A DNA stretch of 64,000 nt from Demequina lutea (GCF_013409005.1 NZ_JACBZO010000001.1:806001-870000), one strand, 5' to 3'. Counted from the first letter of the stretch, positions 1 to 9,895 are shown. Notes: a model not told the origin generated them from the sequence alone. Numbers and translations are program-made.

Positions 1-1535
1 ACCGACGAGACGATCGAGACGCCTGGGCTCGTCTTGATGATCTGGAACGACGGCACGATCGTGTGGGCGGTCGTGTGAGCGGCGCCGGACACCATGCCAT
101 CGGCGAGGCCCAACTGCACCATCATCGTGCCGAAGTAGCTGACATCCTGAACGCGGTCACGCGCCGCTTCGGGGGTCATGCCCTTTGCCTTTCGCATCTC
201 GTAGTAGTCGGCCGCGAAACGGTCGACGTACTCGGGATCGGTGGGCGATAGGAGCTGGGCGGCTGAAAGGTCGATGCCGAGTTCGCCGGCCCTCGTGGTG
301 ATCGCGGCCGGATCGCCGAGGATCGTGAGGTCGACCACGTTGCGAGTGAGCAACGTGCCTGCTGCTCGGAGGATCCGGTCGTCTTCGCCCTCGGGGAGGA
401 CGATGCGGCGGCGGTGGGCGCGCGCCCTGTCGAGCAACGCGTACTCGAACATCAGTGGCGTGACAACGTCCGTGCCCGCAAGGTTGAGCCGGTCGATGAG
501 CTCCCCGCCGTTGACGTGGTTCTCAAACATGCTGAGGGCTATGTTGACCTTCAGCACGGATTCGCGAGACAAGCGACCGCGGGTGTTCCAGCAACGTTGC
601 GCGGTCTCGAACGTGCCAAGATCGGTCGCGATGATGGGCAGCGTGGGACCCAGGCCATCGATGAGGCGCTGCACCGACGCGGATGGCCGGAAGCCGCCGT
701 TGACGACGATCCCAGCGAGCGCGGGGAAACCCGAGGCGGAGTGTGCCGTGAGTGACGCAAGGAGAATGTCGGCCCTGTCCCCTGGGGCGATGATGAGCCC
801 GCCCTCTTCAAGCCTGTCGAGAAGATGTTCCACCGTCATCGCGCCGATCTGGATCCCGCGCACCTCGCGAGACAAGAGCGCCGCGTCTCCCGCGATCATC
901 TCGCCGTCGATCGCCTCGGAAAGCGCGCCAAGGGTCGGCGCGTAGAGCAGCGGCTCTTCTGGCAGCGCGGCGACGCCGATGTCCTCTGGCAGCGCGGCCT
1001 TAATGGCGTCGACCTGCGCGGGGTCGCACCGGTTCGCGAATGCGGCCACTACCTTCGCGTGGTGCTCCTCCATCGTGACGCGCGCCTGCTCGAGCACCTC
1101 GGCAATCTCAGCCGGTGATCGGTTGGATCCGCGCACGACGAGCGCGACGGGGGCGCCCAAGTTGGCGGCGACCTTCGCGTTCAATTCGAACTCCGCAGGC
1201 CCGGCGACGTCCGTGTAGTCGGTGCCGACGATGACGACGACGTCGCACTTGCGGGCGACCTCGTGATAGCGCGTCACGATGCGCGACAGGGCGGCTTCCT
1301 GGTCGGCGTGGATTTCCTCGTACGTCACACCGACGCATTCTTCGTAGTTGAGGTCGACGCCGTCGTGCCCAAGGAGAAGGCGCAACACGTAGTCGGAGCC
1401 GTCGGAAACCCGGGCCACCGGCCGGAAGATGCCCACCTTCGTCACACTGCGCGCAAGGAGGGCGGTGATGCCCAAGGCGATCGTTGACTTTCCGGTATCG
1501 CCCTCTACGGATGCGATGTATATGTTGCGTGTCAC
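1..1535 (-). CDS. pta: Phosphate acetyltransferase, long form (3' end outside window)
   Basis: Converts acetyl-CoA and phosphate to acetyl phosphate and CoA, usually paired with acetate kinase. The reading frame starts at a GTG (1533-1535) and gives VTRNIYIASVEGDTGKS, the P-loop-like N-terminal domain of long Pta proteins. A DRTGG-type middle domain follows. The PTA/PTB catalytic domain begins near LLDRARAHRRRIVLPEGEDD and runs off the left edge after about 511 residues. A GGAGG lies only 1-2 bases from the GTG, which is unusually close, but the protein match fixes this start. ackA would be expected downstream, outside the window. The gene is divergent from the first diguanylate cyclase, with 106 bases between them. 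Confidence 0.93.
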   Translation of the reverse strand, partial: MTRNIYIASVEGDTGKSTIALGITALLARSVTKVGIFRPVARVSDGSDYVLRLLLGHDGVDLNYEECVGVTYEEIHADQEAALSRIVTRYHEVARKCDVVVIVGTDYTDVAGPAEFELNAKVAANLGAPVALVVRGSNRSPAEIAEVLEQARVTMEEHHAKVVAAFANRCDPAQVDAIKAALPEDIGVAALPEEPLLYAPTLGALSEAIDGEMIAGDAALLSREVRGIQIGAMTVEHLLDRLEEGGLIIAPGDRADILLASLTAHSASGFPALAGIVVNGGFRPSASVQRLIDGLGPTLPIIATDLGTFETAQRCWNTRGRLSRESVLKVNIALSMFENHVNGGELIDRLNLAGTDVVTPLMFEYALLDRARAHRRRIVLPEGEDDRILRAAGTLLTRNVVDLTILGDPAAITTRAGELGIDLSAAQLLSPTDPEYVDRFAADYYEMRKAKGMTPEAARDRVQDVSYFGTMMVQLGLADGMVSGAAHTTAHTIVPSFQIIKTSPGVSIVSS

Positions 1536-1641
1536 GCCTCCAGCATTCCATGCCTTGTCTAGGACCTCTGGCCCGAGGGGGACCTTGTGCGATTCGCCAC
1601 GGGCTCTTGGCGTGTGAGAACGCTGCCCCTACGTTGGGGGG

Positions 1642-2763
1642 ATGGCCCTCGATGTGGTGACGCGCGGGTTCAAACGCGTCAGTCGCGCGGGCCTTGGCAA
1701 GGTTGACCGAGCGGCCGCCAGGTACGTCCAGGGATCCAACCAATACCTCCTGCTTGCGCTGTCGACGGCCCTTCCTTTCGAGGTCTTCTTCCTGATTGCC
1801 GACGGCGGGACCCTGTGGCCGGCCGCGCTCGTCGAGGGCGCGGTGATCGCGGTCTGGCTCGGGTGCTTTGCGCTGAACGTGGCGGGTTGGGTGCGCACCG
1901 TTTCGATCGTCGAGCTCGTCGCGCCGCTGATCGCGTTCACGGTTCTCACGTGGTTGCTTTCGTACCGAGCGGGCTTTCTGCTACCGATGCTCATGACGCC
2001 CAGCGTCTCGTTTGTGACGTTCGCTCCGCGCAGACTGCGATGGGGCATGGTGCTCACAACGGCATCGGCGATTGCCGTCGCATGGTCGTTCATCGACGTG
2101 CGGGTCGCGGAGCCGAGGCTAGACGTCAGCACGGGTCTGGTCAATGGCCTGCTGGTGGCGAACGTCGTCCTCATCACCGTGGTGACGGGCACAACCTCCG
2201 GGCTCAATCATTACTACTTTTCGCGCGAGAGGAGCCGCGCCGAACGCCAACTTGAGGTGGCGCAAGAGCAAGCGCGAACAGACCCTCTGACGCGACTCGC
2301 GAACCGCAGGGGCATGGTGGAGGCCCTGGCTGCGGTCCCAACGCACAGGCCCTATGCGATGGCGCTCGTGGATATCGACCGATTCAAGGAGGTCAACGAC
2401 ACCCTCGGCCACTCCCACGGAGACACGGTCCTCGCCGAGATTGCGGGGATCCTCAGTGACGCCATCGGCGAATTGGGAATTGTCTCGCGCTGGGGCGGCG
2501 AAGAGTTCCTGGTGCTCATGACCGACGTGCCGCTCGCCGCGGCCGTTGCCGGGATTGGGCGCGCCCGCGAGGCCGTCGAGGCCCTGATGGGGGCTGAGCG
2601 AGGCGGCACCGGGGTGACGTTTTCGGCTGGACTCGCGGCTGCGTCTCCTGGGATTTCATGGGATACCACCGTTCGTGTCGCCGATGCGTTGCTCTACGAC
2701 GCGAAGGACGCAGGCAGGAATCGTGTGAGGTATGCCCAGGTTCGTACCGATTTGTCCGAGTGA
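1642..2763 (+). CDS. Membrane-bound diguanylate cyclase 1 (GGDEF), no I-site
   Basis: A 373-residue protein. The N-terminal half has about five to six hydrophobic segments (residues 30-190) and no recognisable extracellular domain. A short coiled stretch leads into a GGDEF domain (about 214-365) starting DPLTRLANRRG. The active-site motif GGEEF is at 285-289, so it should make c-di-GMP from two GTP. The inhibitory I-site (RxxD five residues before GGEEF) is absent: the equivalent residues read GELG. Feedback inhibition is therefore probably lost, unlike the three other cyclases nearby. The ATG follows a run of six Gs. What the membrane part senses is unknown. Confidence 0.9.
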   Translation: MALDVVTRGFKRVSRAGLGKVDRAAARYVQGSNQYLLLALSTALPFEVFFLIADGGTLWPAALVEGAVIAVWLGCFALNVAGWVRTVSIVELVAPLIAFTVLTWLLSYRAGFLLPMLMTPSVSFVTFAPRRLRWGMVLTTASAIAVAWSFIDVRVAEPRLDVSTGLVNGLLVANVVLITVVTGTTSGLNHYYFSRERSRAERQLEVAQEQARTDPLTRLANRRGMVEALAAVPTHRPYAMALVDIDRFKEVNDTLGHSHGDTVLAEIAGILSDAIGELGIVSRWGGEEFLVLMTDVPLAAAVAGIGRAREAVEALMGAERGGTGVTFSAGLAAASPGISWDTTVRVADALLYDAKDAGRNRVRYAQVRTDLSE

Positions 2764-2889
2764 GACGGCCGACCGAATGTGGTCAAGGTCATTCATCACA
2801 AGTTAATGTGGAGGTCCTAGCATGGGCCAACCCGGTTCTCATCAATGCGAAGACGCACCTTCACGCTCACAAATCCTGGGGGTTCATCT

Positions 2890-4101
2890 GTGGCGACGGA
2901 CGAAGGCTTCGCGGCTGGAGCGAAGCGGGAGATCCTTGGCAATTTCGCGCGCCTGATTGATCTGCGCACGGGCGCGAGCCACAGCGAGGCGACCCAGGCG
3001 AGATGGACCGCTCACGACTTCGCGCTCTTTGCCGCGCTCCTCACGGTCGGATACCTCGCTTACTACCTCCACTGGGCAGACGCGGGGCTCGGCCGTCTAT
3101 TTGTCGTCAACGTGACGGCTGCCTGTCTTCACTTCGCCGCAGTGGTCCTCGCACGCCGAGGTCGACAACTCGCAGCGGCGCTCGTTGCGGTCACCACCGC
3201 GAACATTCAGATCATGGCCGCCGTGCAAGTCCTTGGTTGGGAGTCGGGGCTGCACCTCTACCTGATCGCGGGAGGAGTGCTGGTGTTCGTGATCTTCACG
3301 GAACGACAAGCCCCGTGGAGGTGGTTCTTCATCCTCGGCGCGGCGGTCACGTTCATCGTGTGCCAGACCGTCCTGTCACCCGGACCCGAGCGCTCGGTTC
3401 CCGTTGAGAAGCTCACCATCGTGTTCTCGATCAATGCCGTCCTGACGCTCGTCCTTGTTTCTGCCCTCGCAGGCCTGTTTTATCAACGCACCAACCAGGC
3501 GAAGGCCGCGGCAGCCCGCTCGGCTGCCACCGCCGAGTACCTCGCCAACACCGATGTCCTCACGGGCTTGTCAAACAGGCGTCCCCTGATCGAGGCGCTC
3601 GAGGCGCGCGGACTCGAGGGCGACTACGTCGTCGCAATTGCGGATCTGGACCACTTCAAGGCGCTCAACGACGAGTTCGGCCACCAGTGCGGAGACCGAG
3701 TCCTTGCCGCGATCGCGTCGGGCTTCAAGGACCGCCTGCGTGTGACGGATTCCGTAGGCCGGTGGGGTGGCGAAGAATTCATCGTCGTCTTGCCCCACAC
3801 AGGCATCGAACAAGGCGCCGCGCTCATGGAGTTGTTGCGGGAGCAGGCGGCCGAAACGGTCATTCCCTGTGTGGGTCACGTGCATCGGGTCACGATGTCG
3901 ATCGGCGTTGCCGACGGCACGGCAGACGGTTTGTCTCACCACGTGGTGAAGCGCGCGGATGACGCGCTCTACGATGCAAAGGTGGCAGGCCGCGACGCCG
4001 TGAGCACGCGTGGTCTTGCCGAGTCACTTCCCGCTGAGTCTTATCAGGAGAATCCACGTGCCTCCCGAATCCGACGTCCCGGAAGCACCCCCGGTCGCTA
4101 G
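2890..4101 (+). CDS. Membrane-bound diguanylate cyclase 2 (GGDEF, I-site present)
   Basis: About 403 residues from a GTG start preceded by GGGGG at good spacing; an ATG at 2845 in the same frame is possible but lacks such a site. Six or so hydrophobic segments (about 35-210) precede a GGDEF domain with DVLTGLSNRRP. GGEEF is at residues 293-297 and an intact I-site RVTD at 284-287, so both c-di-GMP synthesis and product inhibition are predicted. It closely resembles cyclases 3 and 4 (shared NRRP, GHxCGD and FKxLND motifs). Its last 44 bases overlap the SURF1 gene, so it looks like the first gene of the operon that runs through guaA. Confidence 0.9.
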   Translation: MATDEGFAAGAKREILGNFARLIDLRTGASHSEATQARWTAHDFALFAALLTVGYLAYYLHWADAGLGRLFVVNVTAACLHFAAVVLARRGRQLAAALVAVTTANIQIMAAVQVLGWESGLHLYLIAGGVLVFVIFTERQAPWRWFFILGAAVTFIVCQTVLSPGPERSVPVEKLTIVFSINAVLTLVLVSALAGLFYQRTNQAKAAAARSAATAEYLANTDVLTGLSNRRPLIEALEARGLEGDYVVAIADLDHFKALNDEFGHQCGDRVLAAIASGFKDRLRVTDSVGRWGGEEFIVVLPHTGIEQGAALMELLREQAAETVIPCVGHVHRVTMSIGVADGTADGLSHHVVKRADDALYDAKVAGRDAVSTRGLAESLPAESYQENPRASRIRRPGSTPGR

Positions 4102-4831
4102 CGTTCGCCGTCTGCGGTGGGGAGCTCTCGCTGGGGCCACGACGGTGGCAATCCTGTCGGTTGCCATCTGCGGATTTCTGGGCACCTGGCAGTGGCAGCG
4201 CGCTCACCAGCAGGCGCACGCGGTCGATCCCGACCCTAGGGCTGCGCTTGCTGCGGTGATGCGTCCCGGCGAGGCTGGCAGGGGCGAGGGGCGCCTTATC
4301 GAGGTCGACGGAACGTGGGCGAATGTCGACGTGGGCCTCGTGGCAGGCAAGGAGCTCGAGGGCGTGCCCGCGGTGCTCCTGGTGTTGCCGCTCACGGTTC
4401 CCGCGGACGCCACGGGCACCGGCGCCGAAGGTACCCTCGGCGTGATCGCGGGTTGGCTACCTGCAGACGAAGTCGCGTCCACGCCGGCCGTCGGTGGGAG
4501 CACGCACGTCACGGGTTACGTGCGAGGGGGAGAGGGCCTCACCCCGACCCCCAACGACCCGCCCGTGGCCGGGGCAGTGTGGTTGGGCTCGATGTCGACG
4601 GCTTCCCTGGCCCAGCACTGGACGGCTCCGGTCTATTCGTACCTTGTCGTCGCGGACTCTCCCGCACCGGGCTGGAGGGCGCTCCCCCCTCCGGTCGAGC
4701 AGAAAAGGCTCGATTTGCGATCGCTCACGTATTCGGTCGAGTGGTGGCTCTTTGGCATCTTCGCGGCGGTGATTTCCGTGCGATGGATGCGGGACAATGG
4801 TCGCGAACAGACTTCCGAGGAGGACGTATGA
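4058..4831 (+). CDS. SURF1 family cytochrome c oxidase assembly protein
   Basis: SURF1 proteins help build the haem a/copper centres of aa3-type cytochrome c oxidase in the membrane. The 257-residue product has the expected hairpin-like layout. An N-terminal membrane helix ends in the family motif LGTWQWQR. A soluble extracytoplasmic domain follows, and the C-terminal helix is preceded by YSVEWW. The GTG at 4058 has AGGAG seven bases upstream and lies inside the end of the preceding cyclase gene. The stop overlaps the next ATG (ATGA), indicating translational coupling. No oxidase subunit genes are in the window. Confidence 0.88.
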   Translation: MPPESDVPEAPPVASVRRLRWGALAGATTVAILSVAICGFLGTWQWQRAHQQAHAVDPDPRAALAAVMRPGEAGRGEGRLIEVDGTWANVDVGLVAGKELEGVPAVLLVLPLTVPADATGTGAEGTLGVIAGWLPADEVASTPAVGGSTHVTGYVRGGEGLTPTPNDPPVAGAVWLGSMSTASLAQHWTAPVYSYLVVADSPAPGWRALPPPVEQKRLDLRSLTYSVEWWLFGIFAAVISVRWMRDNGREQTSEEDV

Positions 4832-5169
4832 CCCCCGCCCCCGTTCAAGGAGCGCTCAAGCGCTACCGCGTCATGGCCTTCGTGACCGGTTCGTTCTTGT
4901 TGTTGCTCACGGCGGTGACGCTCGTGAAGTACATCGGTGAGGCCGCGGGGTGGCATGCGGACGCCTTCTGGGCCTTCGCCACGATGGTCGGCATCACCCA
5001 CGGTTGGATCTTCATGGTGTACGTGCTTGCCTGTGCTGACCTATGGCGTCGCATGAAGTGGCACACAGGGCGCCTGTTGACCATGGTGCTCGGCGGTGTG
5101 GTTCCGGCAATGTCCTTTGTGATGGAGCGGCGGGTGTCCCGCGAGATCCCCGCGAGCGTTGACGCGTGA
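4828..5169 (+). CDS. DUF3817 small membrane protein
   Basis: A 113-residue integral membrane protein with three hydrophobic segments (about 14-34, 48-67, 78-98). Typical DUF3817 features are visible, including VKYIGE near the first loop and HGWIFMVYV in the second helix. The family is common in Actinomycetota, often close to SURF1 and guaA, and has no established biochemical role. The start overlaps the SURF1 stop by four bases (ATGA) behind a GAGGAGG-type site. The stop overlaps the guaA GTG by four bases (GTGA), so it is an internal operon member. Confidence 0.85.
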   Translation: MTPAPVQGALKRYRVMAFVTGSFLLLLTAVTLVKYIGEAAGWHADAFWAFATMVGITHGWIFMVYVLACADLWRRMKWHTGRLLTMVLGGVVPAMSFVMERRVSREIPASVDA

Positions 5170-6761
5170 CCACTCAGCGCCCTCCCGTCCAGCATCGTCC
5201 CGTCCAGCATCGTCCCGTCCTCGTCGTTGACTGCGGCGCGCAATACGCCCAACTGATTGCACGCCGCGTGCGTGAGGCCAGGTTGTACTCCGAGATCGTC
5301 CCTCACTCGATGAGTGCCGCGGACATGCTCGCAAAGAACCCCGCGGCGATCATTCTCTCGGGTGGCCCCTCCTCGGTGTACGAAGACGGCGCCCCCCACG
5401 TCGACTCCGCGATTTACGACACGGGGGTTCCGGTTTTTGGAATCTGTTACGGCTTCCAACTCATGGCCAAGGCGCTGGGCGGCACGGTCGCCAAGACGGG
5501 TCTGCGCGAGTACGGCCGCACCACGGCGAGCATCGCCGACGCCGGCGCCACCTTGGCTGGAAGCCCCGCGGAGCAGACGGTGTGGATGAGCCACGGCGAT
5601 TCCGTTCACGAAGCCCCCGCCGGATTCACGGTGCTCGCGAAGACGGATGGCGCGCCAGTCGCGGCCTTTGAGAACACCGAGCGTCGCATGGCGGGCGTCC
5701 AGTGGCACCCCGAGGTCAGGCACACGCCCCTCGGCCAGGCCGCGCTCGAGAACTTCCTCTACACGGTTGCGGGCCTCACTCCTGACTGGACGAGCGCAAG
5801 CGTCATCGACGAACAAGTGGCGCTTATTCGCGCCCAGGTCGGCTCGGCCCAGGTGATTTGTGGTCTGTCGGGCGGCGTCGACTCCGCGGTGGCCGCCGCC
5901 CTCGTGCAGAAGGCCGTGGGGGATCAGCTCACGTGCGTCTTCGTCGACCACGGTCTGCTGCGCTCAGGTGAGGCCGAGCAGGTCGAGCGCGACTTTGTCG
6001 CCGCCACCGGCGTGCGCCTCGTGGTTGCCAACGAACGCGACCGCTTCCTCGACGCGCTCGCGGACGTGACCGACCCGGAGACGAAGCGCAAGATCATCGG
6101 CCGCGAGTTCATTCGCGCCTTCGAGGCGGAAGCGCGCAAGCTCGTTCACGACGCGGGCCTCGGCGAAGAGGTGAAGTTCCTGGTTCAGGGCACCTTGTAT
6201 CCCGACGTGGTCGAGTCCGGTGGCGGCGAGGGCGCGGCCAACATCAAGAGCCACCACAACGTGGGCGGCCTGCCGGACGATCTCAAGTTCGATCTGGTCG
6301 AGCCCTTGCGTGCGCTCTTCAAGGACGAGGTGAGGGCCGTTGGCCTCGAGCTCGGTCTGCCCGAAGAGATCGTGTGGCGCCAACCCTTCCCAGGCCCAGG
6401 ACTCGGCATCCGGATCATCGGTGCCGTCAACCAGGAGCGCATCGACATCCTGCAGGCGGCCGACGCGATCGCGCGCGAAGAACTCACCAAGGCGGGCCTC
6501 GATCGCGACATCTGGCAGTGCCCCGTGGTGCTTCTCGCGGATGTTCGCTCGGTGGGCGTCCAGGGCGACGGCCGCACCTATGGGCACCCCATCGTGTTGC
6601 GCCCAGTATCGAGCGAGGACGCCATGACCGCCGACTGGAGCCGCGTGCCCTACGAGGTGCTTGCGCACATCTCCAACCGAATCACGAACGAGGTACCTGA
6701 GGTCAATCGCGTCGTCCTCGACGTCACGTCCAAGCCGCCAGGCACCATCGAATGGGAATAG
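5166..6761 (+). CDS. guaA: GMP synthase (glutamine-hydrolysing)
   Basis: Makes GMP from XMP, ATP and glutamine in the cytosol, the last step to guanine nucleotides. The 531-residue protein has a class I amidotransferase domain with the nucleophile in GICYGFQ (C94) and the WHPEV pair (H181, E183). The ATP pyrophosphatase P-loop SGGVDS is at 235-240, and the C-terminal dimerisation domain ends [12 protein letters not shown]. The N-terminus carries a tandem 15-base repeat (5184-5220) that adds [10 protein letters not shown] before the usual [11 protein letters not shown]. The GTG start overlaps the DUF3817 stop, and its final 10 bases overlap the next cyclase gene. Confidence 0.98.
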   Translation: MTTQRPPVQHRPVQHRPVLVVDCGAQYAQLIARRVREARLYSEIVPHSMSAADMLAKNPAAIILSGGPSSVYEDGAPHVDSAIYDTGVPVFGICYGFQLMAKALGGTVAKTGLREYGRTTASIADAGATLAGSPAEQTVWMSHGDSVHEAPAGFTVLAKTDGAPVAAFENTERRMAGVQWHPEVRHTPLGQAALENFLYTVAGLTPDWTSASVIDEQVALIRAQVGSAQVICGLSGGVDSAVAAALVQKAVGDQLTCVFVDHGLLRSGEAEQVERDFVAATGVRLVVANERDRFLDALADVTDPETKRKIIGREFIRAFEAEARKLVHDAGLGEEVKFLVQGTLYPDVVESGGGEGAANIKSHHNVGGLPDDLKFDLVEPLRALFKDEVRAVGLELGLPEEIVWRQPFPGPGLGIRIIGAVNQERIDILQAADAIAREELTKAGLDRDIWQCPVVLLADVRSVGVQGDGRTYGHPIVLRPVSSEDAMTADWSRVPYEVLAHISNRITNEVPEVNRVVLDVTSKPPGTIEWE

Positions 6762-7852
6762 CGACCGGCCTTGCAGACGCGCGCGTCGCGCTTGAAATCG
6801 AGCGCGCGAAGGCCGGTGACCGCCGTCGCAGGTTGGTTGGGATCTATCTGGGCGTGGGTGCGGTGGTGTCGCTCGGCTACGCGGTGGTCTTTGCCAGCAC
6901 TTCCGAGCCCTTTCATCGGTACGTGGCGGTGGTAGGCGCCGTCACGGCGGTGGTCCAGGTCTTCGGAATCGGCATGGTCTCTCGAGGCCACGTCACAGGA
7001 GCGGGAATCCTGAGCCAGGCGGCGCCGGTTCTGTCGGTGCTCGTGTTCGCGTCCGCGACGTCAGTGCACGCGGGCTTCGGATCGCTTCTGTTCGTCGGTG
7101 CGCTTGGCGTGGTCGTCACGGTGCCGGACGAAGCCGCCCGAGCCAGGTTCGTGCTGATCTTCGCGCTTGTCTCCGCCGTGATCGTCATCCAAGTGTTCTT
7201 CACGCGGTCCCGCGCGTGGTCGCCCCTCTCCGAAAGTCAGACCGCGGAGATTTCGACGGCGAACCGCACCATCATGACGGTCGCCCTGTTCGTGCTCGCG
7301 CTGGCGTTGAATCGCGCGGCGAGGCTCGCGAAGCAGTTGGGAGATCAGGCATTGCAGGTAGCCCATCTGGCGGCGCAAACGGACCCTCTCACTGGCCTCG
7401 CGAACCGCCGTCCGGTGTGGGCGCGGCTCGACGCACTCGAGGCGCAGCACGAGTCCTTCAGCGTCGCGATCGCGGATCTCGACAACTTCAAAGTGCTCAA
7501 TGACAAGTACGGCCACGACTGCGGCGACGAGACGCTCATCTACATTGCGGGCCTGCTCGAGGCCAATATGCGCGACGGTGACCTGGTGGCGCGGTGGGGC
7601 GGCGAGGAGTTTGTGATTGTGTTGCCAAACACCGCCATTGACGAGGCTGCGCAGGTCACCGACCGTCTGCGCGAGAGCATCGCCAACGCGCTTCCCGCGT
7701 GTGCGCGCGCCGCCCACCCGGTGACCATCTCTCTTGGCGTGGCCAGTGGCCTGGGGGGCGAGGAGCCCGAGTCGGTGCTACGTCGCGCCGATGACGCCCT
7801 GTACCAGGCGAAACTCGGGGGTCGCAATGCCGTGGTCGCGGTGAGGGACTAG
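6752..7852 (+). CDS. Membrane-bound diguanylate cyclase 3 (GGDEF, I-site present)
   Basis: 366 residues. Hydrophobic segments fill about 28-200, followed by a GGDEF domain starting [16 protein letters not shown] is at 283-287 with an intact I-site RDGD at 274-277. Predicted to convert GTP to c-di-GMP at the inner face of the membrane under product control. The ATG lies inside the last codons of guaA (10-base overlap), so translation is probably coupled to GMP synthase. It is a close paralogue of cyclases 2 and 4 by shared motifs around the active site. Confidence 0.92.
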   Translation: MGIATGLADARVALEIERAKAGDRRRRLVGIYLGVGAVVSLGYAVVFASTSEPFHRYVAVVGAVTAVVQVFGIGMVSRGHVTGAGILSQAAPVLSVLVFASATSVHAGFGSLLFVGALGVVVTVPDEAARARFVLIFALVSAVIVIQVFFTRSRAWSPLSESQTAEISTANRTIMTVALFVLALALNRAARLAKQLGDQALQVAHLAAQTDPLTGLANRRPVWARLDALEAQHESFSVAIADLDNFKVLNDKYGHDCGDETLIYIAGLLEANMRDGDLVARWGGEEFVIVLPNTAIDEAAQVTDRLRESIANALPACARAAHPVTISLGVASGLGGEEPESVLRRADDALYQAKLGGRNAVVAVRD

Positions 7853-7856
7853 CGGG

Positions 7857-8204
7857 TCACGACGGCGCGTCGGCGCCCCCGCGCTTGGCTTTGCTTGCCG
7901 CCGACCGGGCTGCCGCCGTGAGCGGGGCGGCGCCGGTCTCGACGCCAGGTGGGGTACTCGAAAAGCCGCCTGCGTATACGGAGGAGTCGTCTTGCGCGGC
8001 CCACTCGCCCGAGCGCGGTCGCCTGCCCGAGATCAACGCGGTGATGAGTAACCATCCGCCGACCGCGGCGAGAGCGATGATCGCGATGAGCTCGGTGTCG
8101 AGCTCACGTCCGGACAGTAGCGCGATGGTGAGGACGCCGACGGCGGCGACGATCGCGCCGATGAGCGCCGAGGTCAGACGGTGGGCGGGGCGGCGACGGG
8201 TCAT
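7857..8204 (-). CDS. Small two-helix membrane protein in the PspC operon
   Basis: 115 residues with two hydrophobic helices (about 11-30 and 38-58) and a basic, Ala/Ser-rich cytoplasmic tail. No family recognised. Its ATG overlaps the stop of the upstream PspC-domain gene by four bases (ATGA), so the two are co-transcribed and probably translationally coupled. A role with the PspC protein in envelope stress is inferred from position only. Its stop lies four bases from the end of the convergent cyclase gene. Confidence 0.75.
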   Translation of the reverse strand: MTRRRPAHRLTSALIGAIVAAVGVLTIALLSGRELDTELIAIIALAAVGGWLLITALISGRRPRSGEWAAQDDSSVYAGGFSSTPPGVETGAAPLTAAARSAASKAKRGGADAPS

Positions 8205-9724
8205 GATGCGACCTCCTGAATGACGATGGTGTTGGCGTAATGGTCGTCCTTGACGACCAGGTCGATCGTGGGTGCGCCAGGGTTGGTGAGTTCCATGTAC
8301 GGGTCTGTCCCTGGCTGGAAGTCACATACGAAGCCCTTGTCGGCGAATACGACAGTGGCCGAGGCATTGATGCCGCCGGTGAGGGTGACGTTGGCGCCCT
8401 TCGCGATCGTGACGTAGGTCAGCTCTGCGGTGACGGCGACCTTGGTGTCTGTGGGTGCCGTGGGTGCATTGGACGCCGTGGGTGCCGTGGGTGCCGTGGC
8501 TGCATTGGATGCTGTCGGTGCCGTGGGTGCCGCTGTGTTGGCCGCGAGGTTCAGGCGTTGAACGCTCACGTACGCGGTCGAGTCGTGGGTGTCTGTCCAG
8601 TCAGCCTGGTAGCACGAGGCGTCGAAGTACACGTTCGTGTACGTGGGGTCGAAGGCGAGGGTGGGGTCAAAGGCGACCGGCGGCGAGCTGGGGACCATGG
8701 CGGTGATGCCGCCGTTCGGCGTGATCCCCCCGTGATCGGCATAGGCCGTGCGGAGCTCGTTGGCGTTCGCCGCGATGATCACGAGCGGGAGGAGTGACGC
8801 GATCGCGAGGAAGCCGAGGAACCCGAGCTTGCGCCCCGCGAGGCTCACGAAGATTGCGATCACGCCGAGGCCCGTCGCGAAGATGACAGAGCCTGCAATC
8901 ACGGGGTGCACGGCCAGGTGACCCATTCGGTCCATCCAGACCGCCGCCGCGGCTGCGATGGCCGCCCACGCGAGACTCATCAGGTAGAACGTGCGTCCTG
9001 GCCCGGGAACCTGCGGCCGACGGGGCGGTACGGGTGGTGCGGGAGGCACGGGCGCCCACTGCCGCGCGGGAGGCATGGCCGCGGCCGCAGATGGAGCGGG
9101 CGGCGGGGGCTCCACGGCAGGCGCGGTGGCCGTTGCGGCGGAGCCTGCCGGGCTCGATGCAGCGACCGATGCTCCGTTGGCGGGAGGCGCTGCGAACACG
9201 GGGTTGGCTACGGGCGTGGCCCCCTTGGCCGCGCCGTTTCGCCGCAACAGAACAACGACGACAGCGACGATTGCACCGATGACGATAAGCGGCACCAAGA
9301 TGGCAAAGATGAGGACGAGGACGCGTGCGATGCCCCAGTTGCCAGGGTCGCCCCAGGGGATGTTGTGGAACGTGATTCCCGGGCCGTTGTCGACCCAGCC
9401 GAGCCCCGTCAGCGTGAGAATCCCAATGCCAACCAAGGCGCCCACGTTGGGGATGCCGCGACCAAAGTTCTGCAGAATGATGTTGCCCTTGCGGTCGGGC
9501 AACAGCGCCCACGCTACTGCGTAGGCCACGAGGACGAGACCCTTCAAAACAAGAAGAGCAACGACCACGATGATGCGGGCGGGGACGCGTGCCATTCCGA
9601 TGCGATCGCCCAGGCCCTCGACCACGCCGCCGACGACTCCGTGGTCGCCACGGGTGATGCCCCACTCCCGGATGGTGCGAAACAGTGCCGCCTCTTGGGG
9701 CGCCTGCTCTGGTGGTGTCGTCAT
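8201..9724 (-). CDS. PspC domain membrane protein with Ala-Pro-Thr repeat tail
   Basis: About 507 residues from an ATG with AAGGA seven bases upstream; a longer in-frame start exists at 9760. Residues about 10-75 match a PspC domain (WGITRGDHGVVGGVVEGLGDRIG, then a hydrophobic helix ending ALLPD). Further membrane helices and an Ala/Pro-rich linker follow. The C-terminal part looks extracytoplasmic and contains an APTAPTASNA-type repeat about three times. PspC proteins act in membrane or cell-envelope stress. The divergent histidine kinase/response regulator pair next door fits the actinobacterial PspC-linked, LiaRS-like arrangement. Confidence 0.85.
   Translation of the reverse strand: MTTPPEQAPQEAALFRTIREWGITRGDHGVVGGVVEGLGDRIGMARVPARIIVVVALLVLKGLVLVAYAVAWALLPDRKGNIILQNFGRGIPNVGALVGIGILTLTGLGWVDNGPGITFHNIPWGDPGNWGIARVLVLIFAILVPLIVIGAIVAVVVVLLRRNGAAKGATPVANPVFAAPPANGASVAASSPAGSAATATAPAVEPPPPAPSAAAAMPPARQWAPVPPAPPVPPRRPQVPGPGRTFYLMSLAWAAIAAAAAVWMDRMGHLAVHPVIAGSVIFATGLGVIAIFVSLAGRKLGFLGFLAIASLLPLVIIAANANELRTAYADHGGITPNGGITAMVPSSPPVAFDPTLAFDPTYTNVYFDASCYQADWTDTHDSTAYVSVQRLNLAANTAAPTAPTASNAATAPTAPTASNAPTAPTDTKVAVTAELTYVTIAKGANVTLTGGINASATVVFADKGFVCDFQPGTDPYMELTNPGAPTIDLVVKDDHYANTIVIQEVAS
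8449..8537 (-). repeat. In-gene minisatellite coding for APTAPTASNA repeats
   Basis: On the + strand this stretch is dominated by GGGTGCCGT-like units. In the PspC-protein frame it encodes almost three copies of a ten-residue unit, APTAPTASNA, the last one degenerate. The period is 30 bases. Such in-frame repeats can vary in copy number between strains without breaking the gene. Confidence 0.8.
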
Positions 9725-9895
9725 CGTGGGTCCTTCCGGGTGTGATGCTTCTGAGTCCATGCTCTCGCCGCCTTGGGGCGTGGCGCTATGAGGGGACCCC
9801 CTGATATCGCCCCTGATTTCTGTGCCGAGCCGTTTCGATCCCTATCCGCCTCACGACCGAGGCGCGTGAGGGGTGTGTTGTGTGACGATGAACCC

